Below, piece by piece: positions 1 to 6,185 of a stretch of 31,728 nucleotides of DNA. The notes beneath the pieces are model-generated. The model did no database searches. It had not been told where the DNA came from and saw only the letters and a list, made by a program, of their open reading frames with translations. Origin of the DNA: a virus. Position 1 is the stretch's first letter. Each line of letters begins with the position of its first letter. The translations under genes and the position numbers were made by a program. The stretch covers positions 1-31,728 of IMG/VR virus record IMGVR_UViG_3300030102_002564. One strand, written 5' to 3'.

Positions 1-2
1 TA

Positions 3-71
3 TGGTATTACACATATGACTCTACGAATTTTGAGTTATCAGAAACTCCTATTGAGTTTACTGGTCAGTAA
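3..71 (+). CDS. C-terminal end of an upstream gene (partial)
   Basis: The third frame is open from the window edge and reads 22 residues ending in TPIEFTGQ before a TAA at 69-71. It has the mixed aromatic and polar look of a real beta-rich protein tail, whereas the overlapping first frame is leucine-rich and looks like a shadow until about base 70. The rest of the gene lies outside the window, so no function can be assigned. A structural protein such as a tail-tube type is possible from the T4-like context, but this is a guess. Confidence 0.5.
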   Translation, partial: WYYTYDSTNFELSETPIEFTGQ

Positions 72-396
72 TTTTCTATTGGGGGATGCGGATTCTACAG
101 ATATAGATTTTGATGCTCTATGGGAATCTACAGTTTGGGAAGAGATAGAAGAGATAAATGAAATTGAAGGTGAGGTGGAACAAGTAGTATCTGTTGCTGG
201 AGTCAGAGGAGCTGAATCCGAAGATGAAGCTCTAGAACACCTCTACTATAGAAAATCCATGAAAGGACTTTCACAGACCGAATTGAAAAAAGCTTTGGGT
301 AGGTTATTGAAAACAAAATCAATTGTTACAGACACGTTAAAATTATCCAAGATAAATAGATACATAAAGCAGTTGGAAAAAAAAATTGTATTTTAA
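16..396 (+). CDS. Acidic small protein, start uncertain
   Basis: Not recognised. The frame is open from base 1 through 396. The ATG at 16 has no ribosome binding site and lies inside the upstream gene; a TTG at 79 is an alternative start. From about residue 24 onward the composition looks genuine: a strongly acidic stretch with DADSTDIDFDALWE and many Glu, then a basic helical C-terminus ending QLEKKIVF. The upstream frame stops at 69-71 exactly where this frame begins to look real, so the two may be one protein joined by a +1 shift at CAG-TAA (see findings). A large hairpin follows at 421-499. The reading frame is well supported; the start and function are not. Confidence 0.55.
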   Translation: MTLRILSYQKLLLSLLVSNFLLGDADSTDIDFDALWESTVWEEIEEINEIEGEVEQVVSVAGVRGAESEDEALEHLYYRKSMKGLSQTELKKALGRLLKTKSIVTDTLKLSKINRYIKQLEKKIVF

Positions 397-420
397 AAAT
401 TTAGTATATACTTATATATA

Positions 421-499
421 ATTGATATCAAAAGACTCAATTAATTTTTAGTTCTCACAAAAAAACAACTTAAAAAAATAGTTGAGTCTTTTTATCAAT
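421..499 (+). terminator. Long imperfect hairpin, probable terminator
   Basis: The arms 421-440 and 482-499 pair over 18 bp with a single 2-base bulge (the TC at 428-429). Inside them, 445-453 pairs with 467-476 with one bulge, leaving an apical loop of about 13 bases. The outer part contains GACTCAA / TTGAGTC followed by TTTTT (489-493) and is preceded by AAAA on the other side, so it can act as a factor-independent terminator on either strand. It separates the acidic small gene from Hsp20. It is longer than an ordinary terminator, so an RNA-processing site or a protein-binding site is also possible. Confidence 0.55.
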
Positions 500-589
500 T
501 TCAGATACTTATTGATGAATAAGAATTAATATCGCTCAAATGAGGATGTTAATGTTTGACTAAACAGTAAACACAATAGGAGAAATAAA

Positions 590-1063
590 ATGACTAAAGT
601 TGTAGTTAATCCAAATCTGCCCTTTTTTGATAGGGATTCTTTTTTAACACCATTCGACAAAATGTTTGACCAAATGATTGAACAACAGTTTCCAAACGTT
701 GTCCAACAGGTCGGTGTCAAACCATATCAAGGTACAGCGTATCCAAAGGTCAATGTATATGAATACGATGACAAGATTGGTCTAATAGCTGAGATACCTG
801 GTCTTAAGAAGAAACAACTCAACATAGAAGTTGAGGACGGTGTTCTTACGATTAGTGGTGACAAACATAACGTGTGGGATGACTCCAAAGCTAAAATTCT
901 CAGACGAGAACTAAAGCAATCTTCTTTTAAACGTTCTTTTGAACTAGGTGAACTACTTGATGGAGATAACATCTCTGCCAGCTTTACTGATGGAATCTTA
1001 TCGATTAGTATACCGAAACTCGAGCCAGAAAAGCCAAAGAAGAAATCTGTTAAGATTTCTTAA
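590..1063 (+). CDS. hsp20: Small heat shock protein, Hsp20/alpha-crystallin family
   Basis: ATP-independent holdase chaperone of 157 residues that would bind unfolding proteins in the infected cell; Hsp20 genes are common in T4-like cyanophages and other marine myoviruses. The N-terminal arm (about 1-45) contains FDKMFDQMIEQQFP. The alpha-crystallin domain runs from about 48 to 145, with YPKVNVYEYDD, IAEIPGLKKKQLNIEVEDGVLTI and the signature A-S-F-T-D-G-I-L-S-I. The tail is basic and ends VKIS, resembling the I-x-I anchoring motif. The start is supported by AGGAG eight bases upstream of the ATG. The stop overlaps the start of the next gene by one base (TAATG), so the two are probably co-translated. 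No clear promoter is seen immediately upstream. Confidence 0.93.
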   Translation: MTKVVVNPNLPFFDRDSFLTPFDKMFDQMIEQQFPNVVQQVGVKPYQGTAYPKVNVYEYDDKIGLIAEIPGLKKKQLNIEVEDGVLTISGDKHNVWDDSKAKILRRELKQSSFKRSFELGELLDGDNISASFTDGILSISIPKLEPEKPKKKSVKIS

Positions 1064-1248
1064 TGAAGCTTGTCACCGTCAACGATGACTTGTTTGTCGT
1101 TTGTGGAACGGTATTGGTCGAAAAGGTTATTACGTCTACTGAAGAATTAAAATCACAGTATAGATTGGCTGATACCGTTCTACGTAACGGTGATTCATAT
1201 TATATATGTCAAAAAATAAATGACATGGAATTTGAGGATATACAATAG
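1063..1248 (+). CDS. Small hypothetical protein (61 aa)
   Basis: Not recognised. It starts on the last base of the Hsp20 stop codon, an arrangement that usually reflects translational coupling. The 61 residues look like a small beta-rich fold (VNDDLFVVCGTVLVEKVI, then GDSYYICQKIND) with an acidic end; there is no membrane segment or metal motif. Codon use matches its neighbours. It ends just before the AT-rich element at 1256-1267. Confidence 0.65.
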   Translation: MKLVTVNDDLFVVCGTVLVEKVITSTEELKSQYRLADTVLRNGDSYYICQKINDMEFEDIQ

Positions 1249-1255
1249 GTTTTAT

Positions 1256-1267
1256 ATATTTATAGTT
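1256..1267 (+). promoter_or_regulatory. Candidate phage late promoter element (ATATTTATAGTT)
   Basis: The 12-mer ATATTTATAGTT lies 19 bases before the next start codon and is found again exactly at 30587-30598. The close relative ATATTTATTAGT occurs at 8929-8940 and 15831-15842. An AATAAATA, close to the T4 late consensus TATAAATA, also lies at 1268-1275. Assignment as a promoter is inferred from recurrence upstream of structural or exported genes. Confidence 0.35.
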
Positions 1268-1285
1268 AATAAATAGGAAAATCTT

Positions 1286-2194
1286 ATGTTCGAACAAAGT
1301 AAAAACTTTTCTAACTTGGTAGGGATTTCAGCTCTACTAATTGCATTTAGTGCAGCTTTCTTTTCCGTATTTGGATTATCAAAATTATTTGCAGGAGCAG
1401 AACTATCGGTAATCATAATGGCTAGTTCATTAGAGTTTGGTAAGTTGGTAGCTGCTTCGTTTCTATATCGATATTGGGATAGGATTAATCTGTTACAGAA
1501 ATTCTATATGACATTTGCCACAGTAGTTCTTGTAATCATAACATCCGCTGGTATATTTGGGTTCCTATCAAATGCTTACCAAGGTGCTACAGTAGAGTTT
1601 GAAAAAGAATCCACCAATCTAATATTCAAAGAGGACAGACTAAAACAATTACAAGAAGACAAGCTATATCTTAAAGAGGAGTTAGACCAAGCTATAGCAG
1701 ATTTACCCGACAATTACAGAACCGCTCGTAGAAAGCTTAGAGAAGATTACCAACCACAGATATCAGAAATTAATAAACAGATGATTGATTTAAAAGGTGA
1801 GATTGGTGAACTCAAAACTGCGTTGGTGGAAACAGGTGTGGATGTGGGTCCTGTGATTTACTTGGCTAGAACATTTCAAACGGATATAGATACTGTAGTT
1901 AAGTTCTTTATCTTTATTCTTATCTTTGTATTCGATCCTATGGCGGTTATGTTTGTTATAAGTTATAATGTAGCGTTAGAGAATAGAGATGAAGATGAGG
2001 CTGAAAAACTATATGTCAAAGAAAAGAAAAAAAGATGGTGGGAAGTATATGGTGAAAAGAAAAAAGAAGATACACCCATGTATACTGAAGAAGACGAACA
2101 ACGAATGGACATTATAGGACAAAACGGAAATGATGGAATACATTATGAAGAAGATGAAAAGAAAATAGGTAGGGGTGGTGTGAAAGGTTCATGA
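1286..2194 (+). CDS. Multi-pass membrane protein with periplasmic or cytoplasmic coiled coil
   Basis: No family recognised. Three hydrophobic segments lie at about residues 10-30, 38-60 and 72-95. A long charged coiled-coil region follows at about 103-180 (FEKESTNLIFKEDRLKQLQEDK onward, with heptad Leu and Ile). A fourth hydrophobic segment lies near 205-228 (FFIFILIFVFDPMAVMFVISY), then a very charged tail rich in Lys, Glu and Asp. Two membrane blocks flanking a coiled coil suggest a membrane-spanning scaffold or sensor. It could be involved in superinfection exclusion, lysis timing or membrane takeover, but nothing in the sequence decides this. The start has AGG ten bases upstream. The end overlaps the next gene by four bases (ATGA). 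An ATATTTATAGTT element lies just upstream, suggesting late expression. Confidence 0.75.
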   Translation: MFEQSKNFSNLVGISALLIAFSAAFFSVFGLSKLFAGAELSVIIMASSLEFGKLVAASFLYRYWDRINLLQKFYMTFATVVLVIITSAGIFGFLSNAYQGATVEFEKESTNLIFKEDRLKQLQEDKLYLKEELDQAIADLPDNYRTARRKLREDYQPQISEINKQMIDLKGEIGELKTALVETGVDVGPVIYLARTFQTDIDTVVKFFIFILIFVFDPMAVMFVISYNVALENRDEDEAEKLYVKEKKKRWWEVYGEKKKEDTPMYTEEDEQRMDIIGQNGNDGIHYEEDEKKIGRGGVKGS

Positions 2195-2433
2195 ACTCAG
2201 AAGAAAAAAAACAATTAAAAAGTTTTAAAGAACTAAAAGTAAAACCTGGTACACCAGACGATTTGAAATTAGCAATACAGACTTTCATAAAACAGGCTGT
2301 AATAGTTGGTGAGTATGAATTAGATAGTATGCCCACAGAGTATACAGAAAACTTATTACAAACAATGTCAAAGTATCCTGAATACAGTTTATTGACATTA
2401 GAATTAATCGACATAATAAATAAAAAAAAATAA
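2191..2433 (+). CDS. Small hypothetical helical protein (80 aa)
   Basis: Not recognised. It overlaps the preceding membrane protein gene by ATGA, so it is translationally coupled to it. The protein is predicted to be mostly helical: KKQLKSFKELKVKPGTPDDLKLAIQTFIKQAV, then a second helical half ending LELIDIINKKK. There are no cysteines and no membrane segment. It ends just before the first of the repeated promoters, so it closes the upstream transcription unit. Confidence 0.65.
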   Translation: MNSEEKKQLKSFKELKVKPGTPDDLKLAIQTFIKQAVIVGEYELDSMPTEYTENLLQTMSKYPEYSLLTLELIDIINKKK

Positions 2434-2440
2434 AAAAAGC

Positions 2441-2470
2441 TTGACACATATACATTTTTTTTCTTATCTT
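2441..2470 (+). promoter_or_regulatory. Repeated early-type promoter, copy 1
   Basis: -35 TTGACA (2441-2446), 18-base spacer, -10 TATCTT (2465-2470), preceded by an A-tract and GC (AAAAAAAGC). The same layout occurs at 3336, 3958, 4831 and 11754, each followed by a gene or RNA. It resembles a host housekeeping-sigma promoter and would be active early in infection. Confidence 0.85.
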
Positions 2471-2497
2471 AAGGGGTAAAATAAAGGAGAAAAATTA

Positions 2498-2611
2498 ATG
2501 GAAGAGTTATTGTTAGAAATTATTGAGTCAGCTAAAGTAGAAGCGTTAGATGAACTAATGTCAGAAGCTGAGTATTGGGAAATGAAGGCTGAGGTTTATA
2601 ATGGTTTATAG
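2498..2611 (+). CDS. Very small acidic protein (37 aa)
   Basis: Not recognised. The first reading frame after promoter copy 1, with a strong ribosome binding site (AAAGGAG, seven bases before the ATG). The 37 residues form an acidic amphipathic helix (MEELLLEIIESAKVEALDEL at the start). It overlaps the start of the next gene by 11 bases. The promoter, binding site and overlap together make it a credible real gene despite its size; small acidic early phage proteins often bind host factors, but that is only inference here. Confidence 0.6.
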   Translation: MEELLLEIIESAKVEALDELMSEAEYWEMKAEVYNGL

Positions 2612-2822
2612 ATTAAATAGTATTAAAGCTGAGTTGGATGGTGATACCATTCAGTATGATAATGGAGAGAGTATCTGGTTGGTTACTTATTTAGCTCAGT
2701 ATGATTGGGATAATCCAGCTCCTAATAGTACTGAAGATGCTTTTAAGATAGGTAAGGTGGTTAGGGAGTATGGTATTACCACAGAGGAAATAGAAGAAGA
2801 ACGAAGGTTAATGAATGGATAA
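2601..2822 (+). CDS. Small hypothetical protein (73 aa)
   Basis: Not recognised. Second gene of the promoter copy 1 unit, starting inside the end of the 37-residue gene and overlapping the next gene by eight bases. The protein is acidic, with a beta-like start (YRLNSIKAELDGDTIQYDNGE) and a helical C-terminus (TTEEIEEERRLMNG). No motif is visible. The start depends on re-initiation after the overlapping upstream gene, since no separate binding site is clear. Confidence 0.6.
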   Translation: MVYRLNSIKAELDGDTIQYDNGESIWLVTYLAQYDWDNPAPNSTEDAFKIGKVVREYGITTEEIEEERRLMNG

Positions 2823-3339
2823 ATGTTCATTATGTGAATGTGATTTACCTAAAGAACGTGTTCATCTAGGTTACAAAGAATGTTTAGAATGTAGTAATAC
2901 CGAGAAGTATGCTTCTCATGTTGTGTATCCACACAAGACTGGTGGTTACATTCAACCTATGTCATCTGAACAAGCTAATGATATGAAACGACTTGACCGC
3001 CGTAGTGTTGGCGGTGAACGTAAAGCCAAAGGTATCGTAGCTGACAAATCGTGGGATAGGTGGTTAGAAAATTATTACAACCCTAAACCACCAAAGAAAA
3101 AATTTATACCAAAAGCACCACAGATTACTTTTATGAATTTTGATGATGCTTATGTAAAGGTTATTAATGAATATGAATCTAGAGGTTATGACGCGGCTAG
3201 AGATTACACACAAAACTTATACTCAAATGATAAAATTAGTTTGATGAACAAATCTAAGATTATCAATGAGCTTACAGAGTTACAGTTCATGTCAGTAGAC
3301 CAAAGAAAGTTTTTGAAAAAACTTGTAAAAAAAGCTTGA
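2815..3339 (+). CDS. Zinc-ribbon-like protein (174 aa)
   Basis: No named family recognised. The N-terminus carries two CxxC knuckles, CSLC at residues 4-7 and CLEC at 23-26, the spacing of a small zinc ribbon. Residues 45-80 are basic, with PMSSEQANDMKRLDRRSVGGERKAKG cut by short loops. The C-terminal half (about 105-174) is helical and ends in a strongly basic KKLVKKA, suggesting nucleic-acid binding. It is the third gene of the promoter copy 1 unit. Its stop codon TGA (3337-3339) lies inside the TTGACT -35 box of promoter copy 2, so gene end and promoter are fused. The fold assignment rests only on the cysteine pattern. Confidence 0.7.
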   Translation: MDKCSLCECDLPKERVHLGYKECLECSNTEKYASHVVYPHKTGGYIQPMSSEQANDMKRLDRRSVGGERKAKGIVADKSWDRWLENYYNPKPPKKKFIPKAPQITFMNFDDAYVKVINEYESRGYDAARDYTQNLYSNDKISLMNKSKIINELTELQFMSVDQRKFLKKLVKKA

Positions 3340-3365
3340 CTCGTATACGCTTTTCGCCGTACCTT
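3336..3365 (+). promoter_or_regulatory. Repeated early-type promoter, copy 2, driving the structured RNA
   Basis: -35 TTGACT (3336-3341), 18-base spacer, -10 TACCTT (3360-3365), again preceded by AAAAAAAGC. Transcription would begin at about 3371. No ribosome binding site or convincing gene follows for more than 600 bases, so this promoter appears to serve the non-coding region. Confidence 0.8.
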
Positions 3366-3370
3366 TAGGT

Positions 3371-3948
3371 GTTGATTTGGGTGGTTAGATTTTGTTTTTG
3401 ATTTTTGAAAAATTGTGTTGGCCTGATGTTCGAAAGAGGAGTAGACTTCAGGTGGTGTGAGAACCTTAAAATGTTAGTCTCAGGACAACTCGGAGTAGAA
3501 GTCAATCGGCCGATAAGATTTCGAAACAGACCAACCAAAGATTTTGTTTTTTCTCATTACTAGTGGTTATATCAGTATCGATTTTATACTGTCACGATTA
3601 AAAGAATCCCACGTTTCTTACACCGGTGGTGGTTTTACTTCTTATTTCCCACCACCAAAATATGCGAGTGTCTTTGGTGGTGATACACTCTCCAAAAAGA
3701 AAACCACCAAAAATTTAAAAGTTGAGCTGAGTAGCCAAAAAACGACCCGATTAAATACGATGTAGACGATGGGTGGTGACAAACGGTTTAAAGCCCGATG
3801 GACAGACAACTTCGGTGGGTGAAGAAGGCGACATCAATAAGACCTCTTCCCCACCTCATGATTTTATATGTGGTGTTGAAACGATGATGAACTGGCGGGC
3901 GATAATATCAAACAATACGGATTCTGGCTCCTCACCACAAATATTTTA
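3371..3948 (+). ncRNA. Large structured non-coding RNA, class not identified
   Basis: About 580 bases lie between promoter copies 2 and 3 without a credible gene; the only longer frame (3544-3765) has no binding site. The base composition is less AT-skewed than its surroundings, and the segment is full of complementary segments. A long-range helix 3376-3386 with 3529-3539 (10 of 11 paired) closes a 5' domain. Inside it are 3418-3427 with 3505-3513, GACTTC 3444-3449 with GAAGTC 3498-3503, and TGAGA 3458-3462 with TCTCA 3478-3482. Then come hairpins 3573-3578/3586-3591, 3625-3632/3649-3656 (8 bp) and 3666-3671/3685-3690; the loop of the last pairs as a pseudoknot with 3703-3711. Further hairpins are 3814-3828/3843-3855 (13 bp, two bulges) and GTGGTG 3870-3875 with CACCAC 3933-3938 near the 3' end. 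Large ornate phage RNAs such as GOLLD and ROOL have similar size, but I cannot claim a match. Ends are approximate. Confidence 0.8.
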
Positions 3949-3957
3949 AAAAAAAGC

Positions 3958-3987
3958 TTGACTTGTATTAGTTTTTATTGTTACATT
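3958..3987 (+). promoter_or_regulatory. Repeated early-type promoter, copy 3
   Basis: -35 TTGACT (3958-3963), 18-base spacer, -10 TACATT (3982-3987), preceded by an A-tract and GC. It lies immediately after the 3' end of the structured RNA and 27 bases before the ATG at 4014. It rules out the ATG at 3978 as the start of the next gene, because that codon would lie upstream of the transcript start. Confidence 0.82.
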
Positions 3988-4013
3988 TAGATGTAATAAA
4001 AAAGGAAAAAAAT

Positions 4014-4391
4014 ATGAATAAAGAAAATAAAATAAAATATGTAGAAGCCCTCGGTAATCTCATGGGTGGTATTAAAGAAAACTACAAAAATTGGGGTGGT
4101 GATATTGACTCACTATCTGATTCACAAAAAGAAATTAGACTTAGGATGATTGATGAGTTCAACAAAAACTTGGATATCAGAAGTGGTAGGAAGTTTGATA
4201 AGGTTGTGTCCAATGGTTCCGTTTGGGGTTTTGTTGCTAAAACAAATGGTGTATTAAAAGGTATTCCGTATTTCGTTGGTGATGTATTCAAACCAGCCGG
4301 TTGGAGTGCTCCAGCAAAACATGTTAGAGGTTCTATATTTTCTTCGAAATCAAATTGGTATAGTTGGACTGGTCCTAACTATCTTATATAA
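4014..4391 (+). CDS. Hypothetical protein (125 aa)
   Basis: Not recognised. The start at 4014 is chosen over an in-frame ATG at 3978 because the latter is inside the promoter, while 4014 has AAAGGA in the right place. The N-terminal half is helical and charged (NKENKIKYVEALGNLMGGIKE). The C-terminal half is richer in Gly, Trp and aromatic residues, with SNGSVWGFVAKTNG and KSNWYSWTGPNYLI, suggesting a compact beta domain. The next gene begins on the last base of its stop. Early expression is expected from promoter copy 3. Confidence 0.7.
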   Translation: MNKENKIKYVEALGNLMGGIKENYKNWGGDIDSLSDSQKEIRLRMIDEFNKNLDIRSGRKFDKVVSNGSVWGFVAKTNGVLKGIPYFVGDVFKPAGWSAPAKHVRGSIFSSKSNWYSWTGPNYLI

Positions 4392-4834
4392 TGAATAAAT
4401 GGGTTGAAAGAAATAAAGAAGAATATGGCGTTCAGATAATCGAACTCAAAAAGATTATCGAGCGTCAAGTCGTTGACTCAGGTAGTTCTGATGAATTTGC
4501 ATCTGATATGTATGTTGCTCTTATTAGTGGTCGAAAGATTACACCAAAGATGGAAGCGGCTATAGATAGAATAATTAAAGCACATTCACCAGATGAGTTA
4601 TTGAAACGAGAAGAGTGGGTTAACAAAGTCGTTCCTAAACTTTTGATGGTAGAAAATTTAATCGATGATACAAGCTGGACAGAAGATTATAAAGTAAATA
4701 CCAAAAGATTTATATCAAGTCTAGTAAAACAAGCTAGGTCTAGAAAGACTCTTTCCAAAAAACAAATGGATTCAGCTGCTAGTATTTATGCAAGGGTTAA
4801 AAAAAATATTAATAAAAATGAAAAAAGTGCTTGA
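4391..4834 (+). CDS. Hypothetical helical protein (147 aa)
   Basis: Not recognised. Translationally coupled to the preceding gene (TAATG). The protein is almost wholly helical with alternating charge: NKEEYGVQIIELKKIIERQV, then AIDRIIKAHSPDELLKREEW, then a basic C-terminal helix with SKKQMDSAASIYARVKK. The end resembles, in composition only, the basic helical end of the zinc-ribbon protein at 2815. Its TGA stop (4832-4834) lies inside the TTGACA -35 box of promoter copy 4. No catalytic motif is visible. Confidence 0.68.
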   Translation: MNKWVERNKEEYGVQIIELKKIIERQVVDSGSSDEFASDMYVALISGRKITPKMEAAIDRIIKAHSPDELLKREEWVNKVVPKLLMVENLIDDTSWTEDYKVNTKRFISSLVKQARSRKTLSKKQMDSAASIYARVKKNINKNEKSA

Positions 4835-4860
4835 CATGTATAGGTTTTTCTTCGTATCTT
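4831..4860 (+). promoter_or_regulatory. Repeated early-type promoter, copy 4
   Basis: -35 TTGACA (4831-4836), 18-base spacer, -10 TATCTT (4855-4860). The spacer segment TTTTTCTTCG just before the -10 box is shared with copy 5. The -35 box overlaps the stop codon of the upstream gene. The next ATG is at 4884 with a strong AAAGGAG. Confidence 0.85.
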
Positions 4861-4883
4861 TAGGTGTAAGATAAAGGAGATAT

Positions 4884-5234
4884 ATGAGTAATTTAAGTAA
4901 AGATTTGATTTTAGACGGTTATTGGGTTAATAAAAAGAGTGGAACTATCCATTGGGTTGCTGAATCTAAATCCGCTAATGGTGGTAAGAAGTTATGGACT
5001 CAAACTACTAACCTTAGTTATACTAGGGATTACTTCTTCTATGAAAAGAAGAGTATGGTTGACAATGGTTATGGTAGTATTGATAACTTCTTAAAGAACT
5101 ATGAGTTCATTTGTGATTCAGCTGATGTACCACATGATTTTTATCATTATGTTTTACATAACAATATTTTGAAAGAAAATTTCAAGTATGGTAAGATTAG
5201 TAAAAAAGATTTCTTTGCTAGAATTTTTAATTAA
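4884..5234 (+). CDS. Hypothetical protein (116 aa)
   Basis: Not recognised. First gene after promoter copy 4, with AAAGGAG six bases from the ATG. The N-terminal half has a beta-rich look with WVNKKSGTIHWVAESKS and KKLWTQTTNLSYTRDYFFY, and the second half is helical (YGSIDNFLKNYEFI; KISKKDFFARIFN). It is rich in aromatic residues. No motif or membrane segment is visible. Fourteen bases separate it from the next gene. Confidence 0.68.
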   Translation: MSNLSKDLILDGYWVNKKSGTIHWVAESKSANGGKKLWTQTTNLSYTRDYFFYEKKSMVDNGYGSIDNFLKNYEFICDSADVPHDFYHYVLHNNILKENFKYGKISKKDFFARIFN

Positions 5235-5248
5235 TAAAAGGAGTATAA

Positions 5249-5515
5249 ATGACTTATATTTATGAAACAGTAATGGGTACTAAGAAGTTAGTCGTGGAGT
5301 ATTGTTACTCATCATTACACAATAAAATTAAGGTTGTGGAGATGACGGCTGATGGTAAGTTCCATAGGATTAATTGGATGTCTGAGAATGGTAGAAATCA
5401 TTTGATGTCACAATTGATGAAGGACTACGATGGTATTATGTTAGGTCAACAAGATTATAATTCAGAGATAGATTTAGATAGGGACATACCAGAAATGTCT
5501 ATTGTTGGTGTATGA
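5249..5515 (+). CDS. Hypothetical protein (88 aa)
   Basis: Not recognised. AAAGGAG lies six bases upstream of the ATG. The first half reads as strands (YIYETVMGTKKLVVEYCYSS), followed by a short helix with RNHLMSQLMKDYDG and an acidic end (SEIDLDRDIPEMS). It overlaps the SWIM-type gene that follows by four bases, or by one if the second ATG of that gene is used. Expected to be expressed from promoter copy 4. Confidence 0.65.
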   Translation: MTYIYETVMGTKKLVVEYCYSSLHNKIKVVEMTADGKFHRINWMSENGRNHLMSQLMKDYDGIMLGQQDYNSEIDLDRDIPEMSIVGV

Positions 5516-5748
5516 TGACCAACCAACAACTATTAGACAAGGTTATCAAAACATTTGATGGTGAAATCATGGTTCCGAATCAATGGAGAGTTGATGGTTC
5601 CAATGGTAAACGCTATACAGTAAATTGGGATAAGTATCACAGACATTATAGCTGTACATGTTTAGGTTATACTTATAGACGAAGGTGTAGACATATAACA
5701 GAATTAAGTAATTCATTTGCATTAAAAAAAGGAATAAAAAATGGCTAA
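5512..5748 (+). CDS. SWIM-type zinc finger small protein
   Basis: A 78-residue protein whose centre reads YSCTCLGYTYRRRCRHI (about residues 46-62). This is the CxC...CxH arrangement of SWIM zinc fingers, which bind DNA or proteins and occur in bacterial, archaeal and eukaryotic proteins. The sequence before it (WRVDGSNGKRYTVNWDKYHRHY) fits the strand pair that usually leads into the motif. The family normally sits inside larger proteins; here it stands almost alone, which suggests a small adaptor that binds nucleic acid or a host protein. Two ATGs, at 5512 and 5515, are equally plausible. The gene overlaps both neighbours. Confidence 0.72.
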   Translation: MMTNQQLLDKVIKTFDGEIMVPNQWRVDGSNGKRYTVNWDKYHRHYSCTCLGYTYRRRCRHITELSNSFALKKGIKNG

Positions 5749-6184
5749 AAAAACATTTGAACAAAATGGTGGATATTATATTAATGGTGTTCCATATATG
5801 GATTGTAGGGTAACTGGTGAACCAGTTCGTAACGTCAGTACGGATGCTGTATCTGTCATGGGTAGTAGAGCTATTAATGGTCAACTTCATAAGTTGTTTC
5901 CTGATACAAGTAAACCATCATACAAACCAACTGGTAGACCAGCTGGTTGGCATTTTATGAATGAGTTTGTAGATGGAGATGGTAATGTTTTTCATAAGGG
6001 TGTAGAACAACCTGATTTAAAAGGCACACTACCACCTACTAAAGTTAAACCCGTCAAGAAGAAAAAAACTAAACGTAGGTCAAAAGAAGAGATACTTATT
6101 GCAAGAGAGGCCGAAAAGAAAGCGGCTCTAAAAAAAGCTGTACAAAAACAAAAAGATTTTTTAAACCACAAATTCGGAGATTAA
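5741..6184 (+). CDS. Basic hypothetical protein (147 aa)
   Basis: Not recognised. It overlaps the SWIM-type gene by eight bases. The first two thirds have many Gly, Pro and aromatic residues (GGYYINGVPYMDCRVTGEPV; GRPAGWHFMNEFVDGDGNVF), suggesting a small beta fold. From about residue 98 the protein is extremely basic, with KKKKTKRRSKEEIL and an Ala/Lys helix ending QKDFLNHKFGD. Such a tail usually binds nucleic acid, but no named domain is visible. Confidence 0.66.
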   Translation: MAKKTFEQNGGYYINGVPYMDCRVTGEPVRNVSTDAVSVMGSRAINGQLHKLFPDTSKPSYKPTGRPAGWHFMNEFVDGDGNVFHKGVEQPDLKGTLPPTKVKPVKKKKTKRRSKEEILIAREAEKKAALKKAVQKQKDFLNHKFGD

Positions 6185-6185
6185 T

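Noticed and set aside
3428-3527. Pairing of GTTCGAAA (3428-3435) with TTTCGAAAC (3519-3527)
   Set aside because: TTCGAA is self-complementary, and this pairing would cross the better supported 3418-3427/3505-3513 helix; kept only as an alternative.
3544-3765. A 73-codon open frame within the structured RNA
   Set aside because: No ribosome binding site, atypical composition (runs of GGG, PPPK), and it overlaps the pseudoknot and hairpins; it fits a chance frame in an RNA gene.
3978-4013. An upstream in-frame ATG for the gene at 4014
   Set aside because: It lies in the -10 region of promoter copy 3, before the expected transcript start, and has no binding site.
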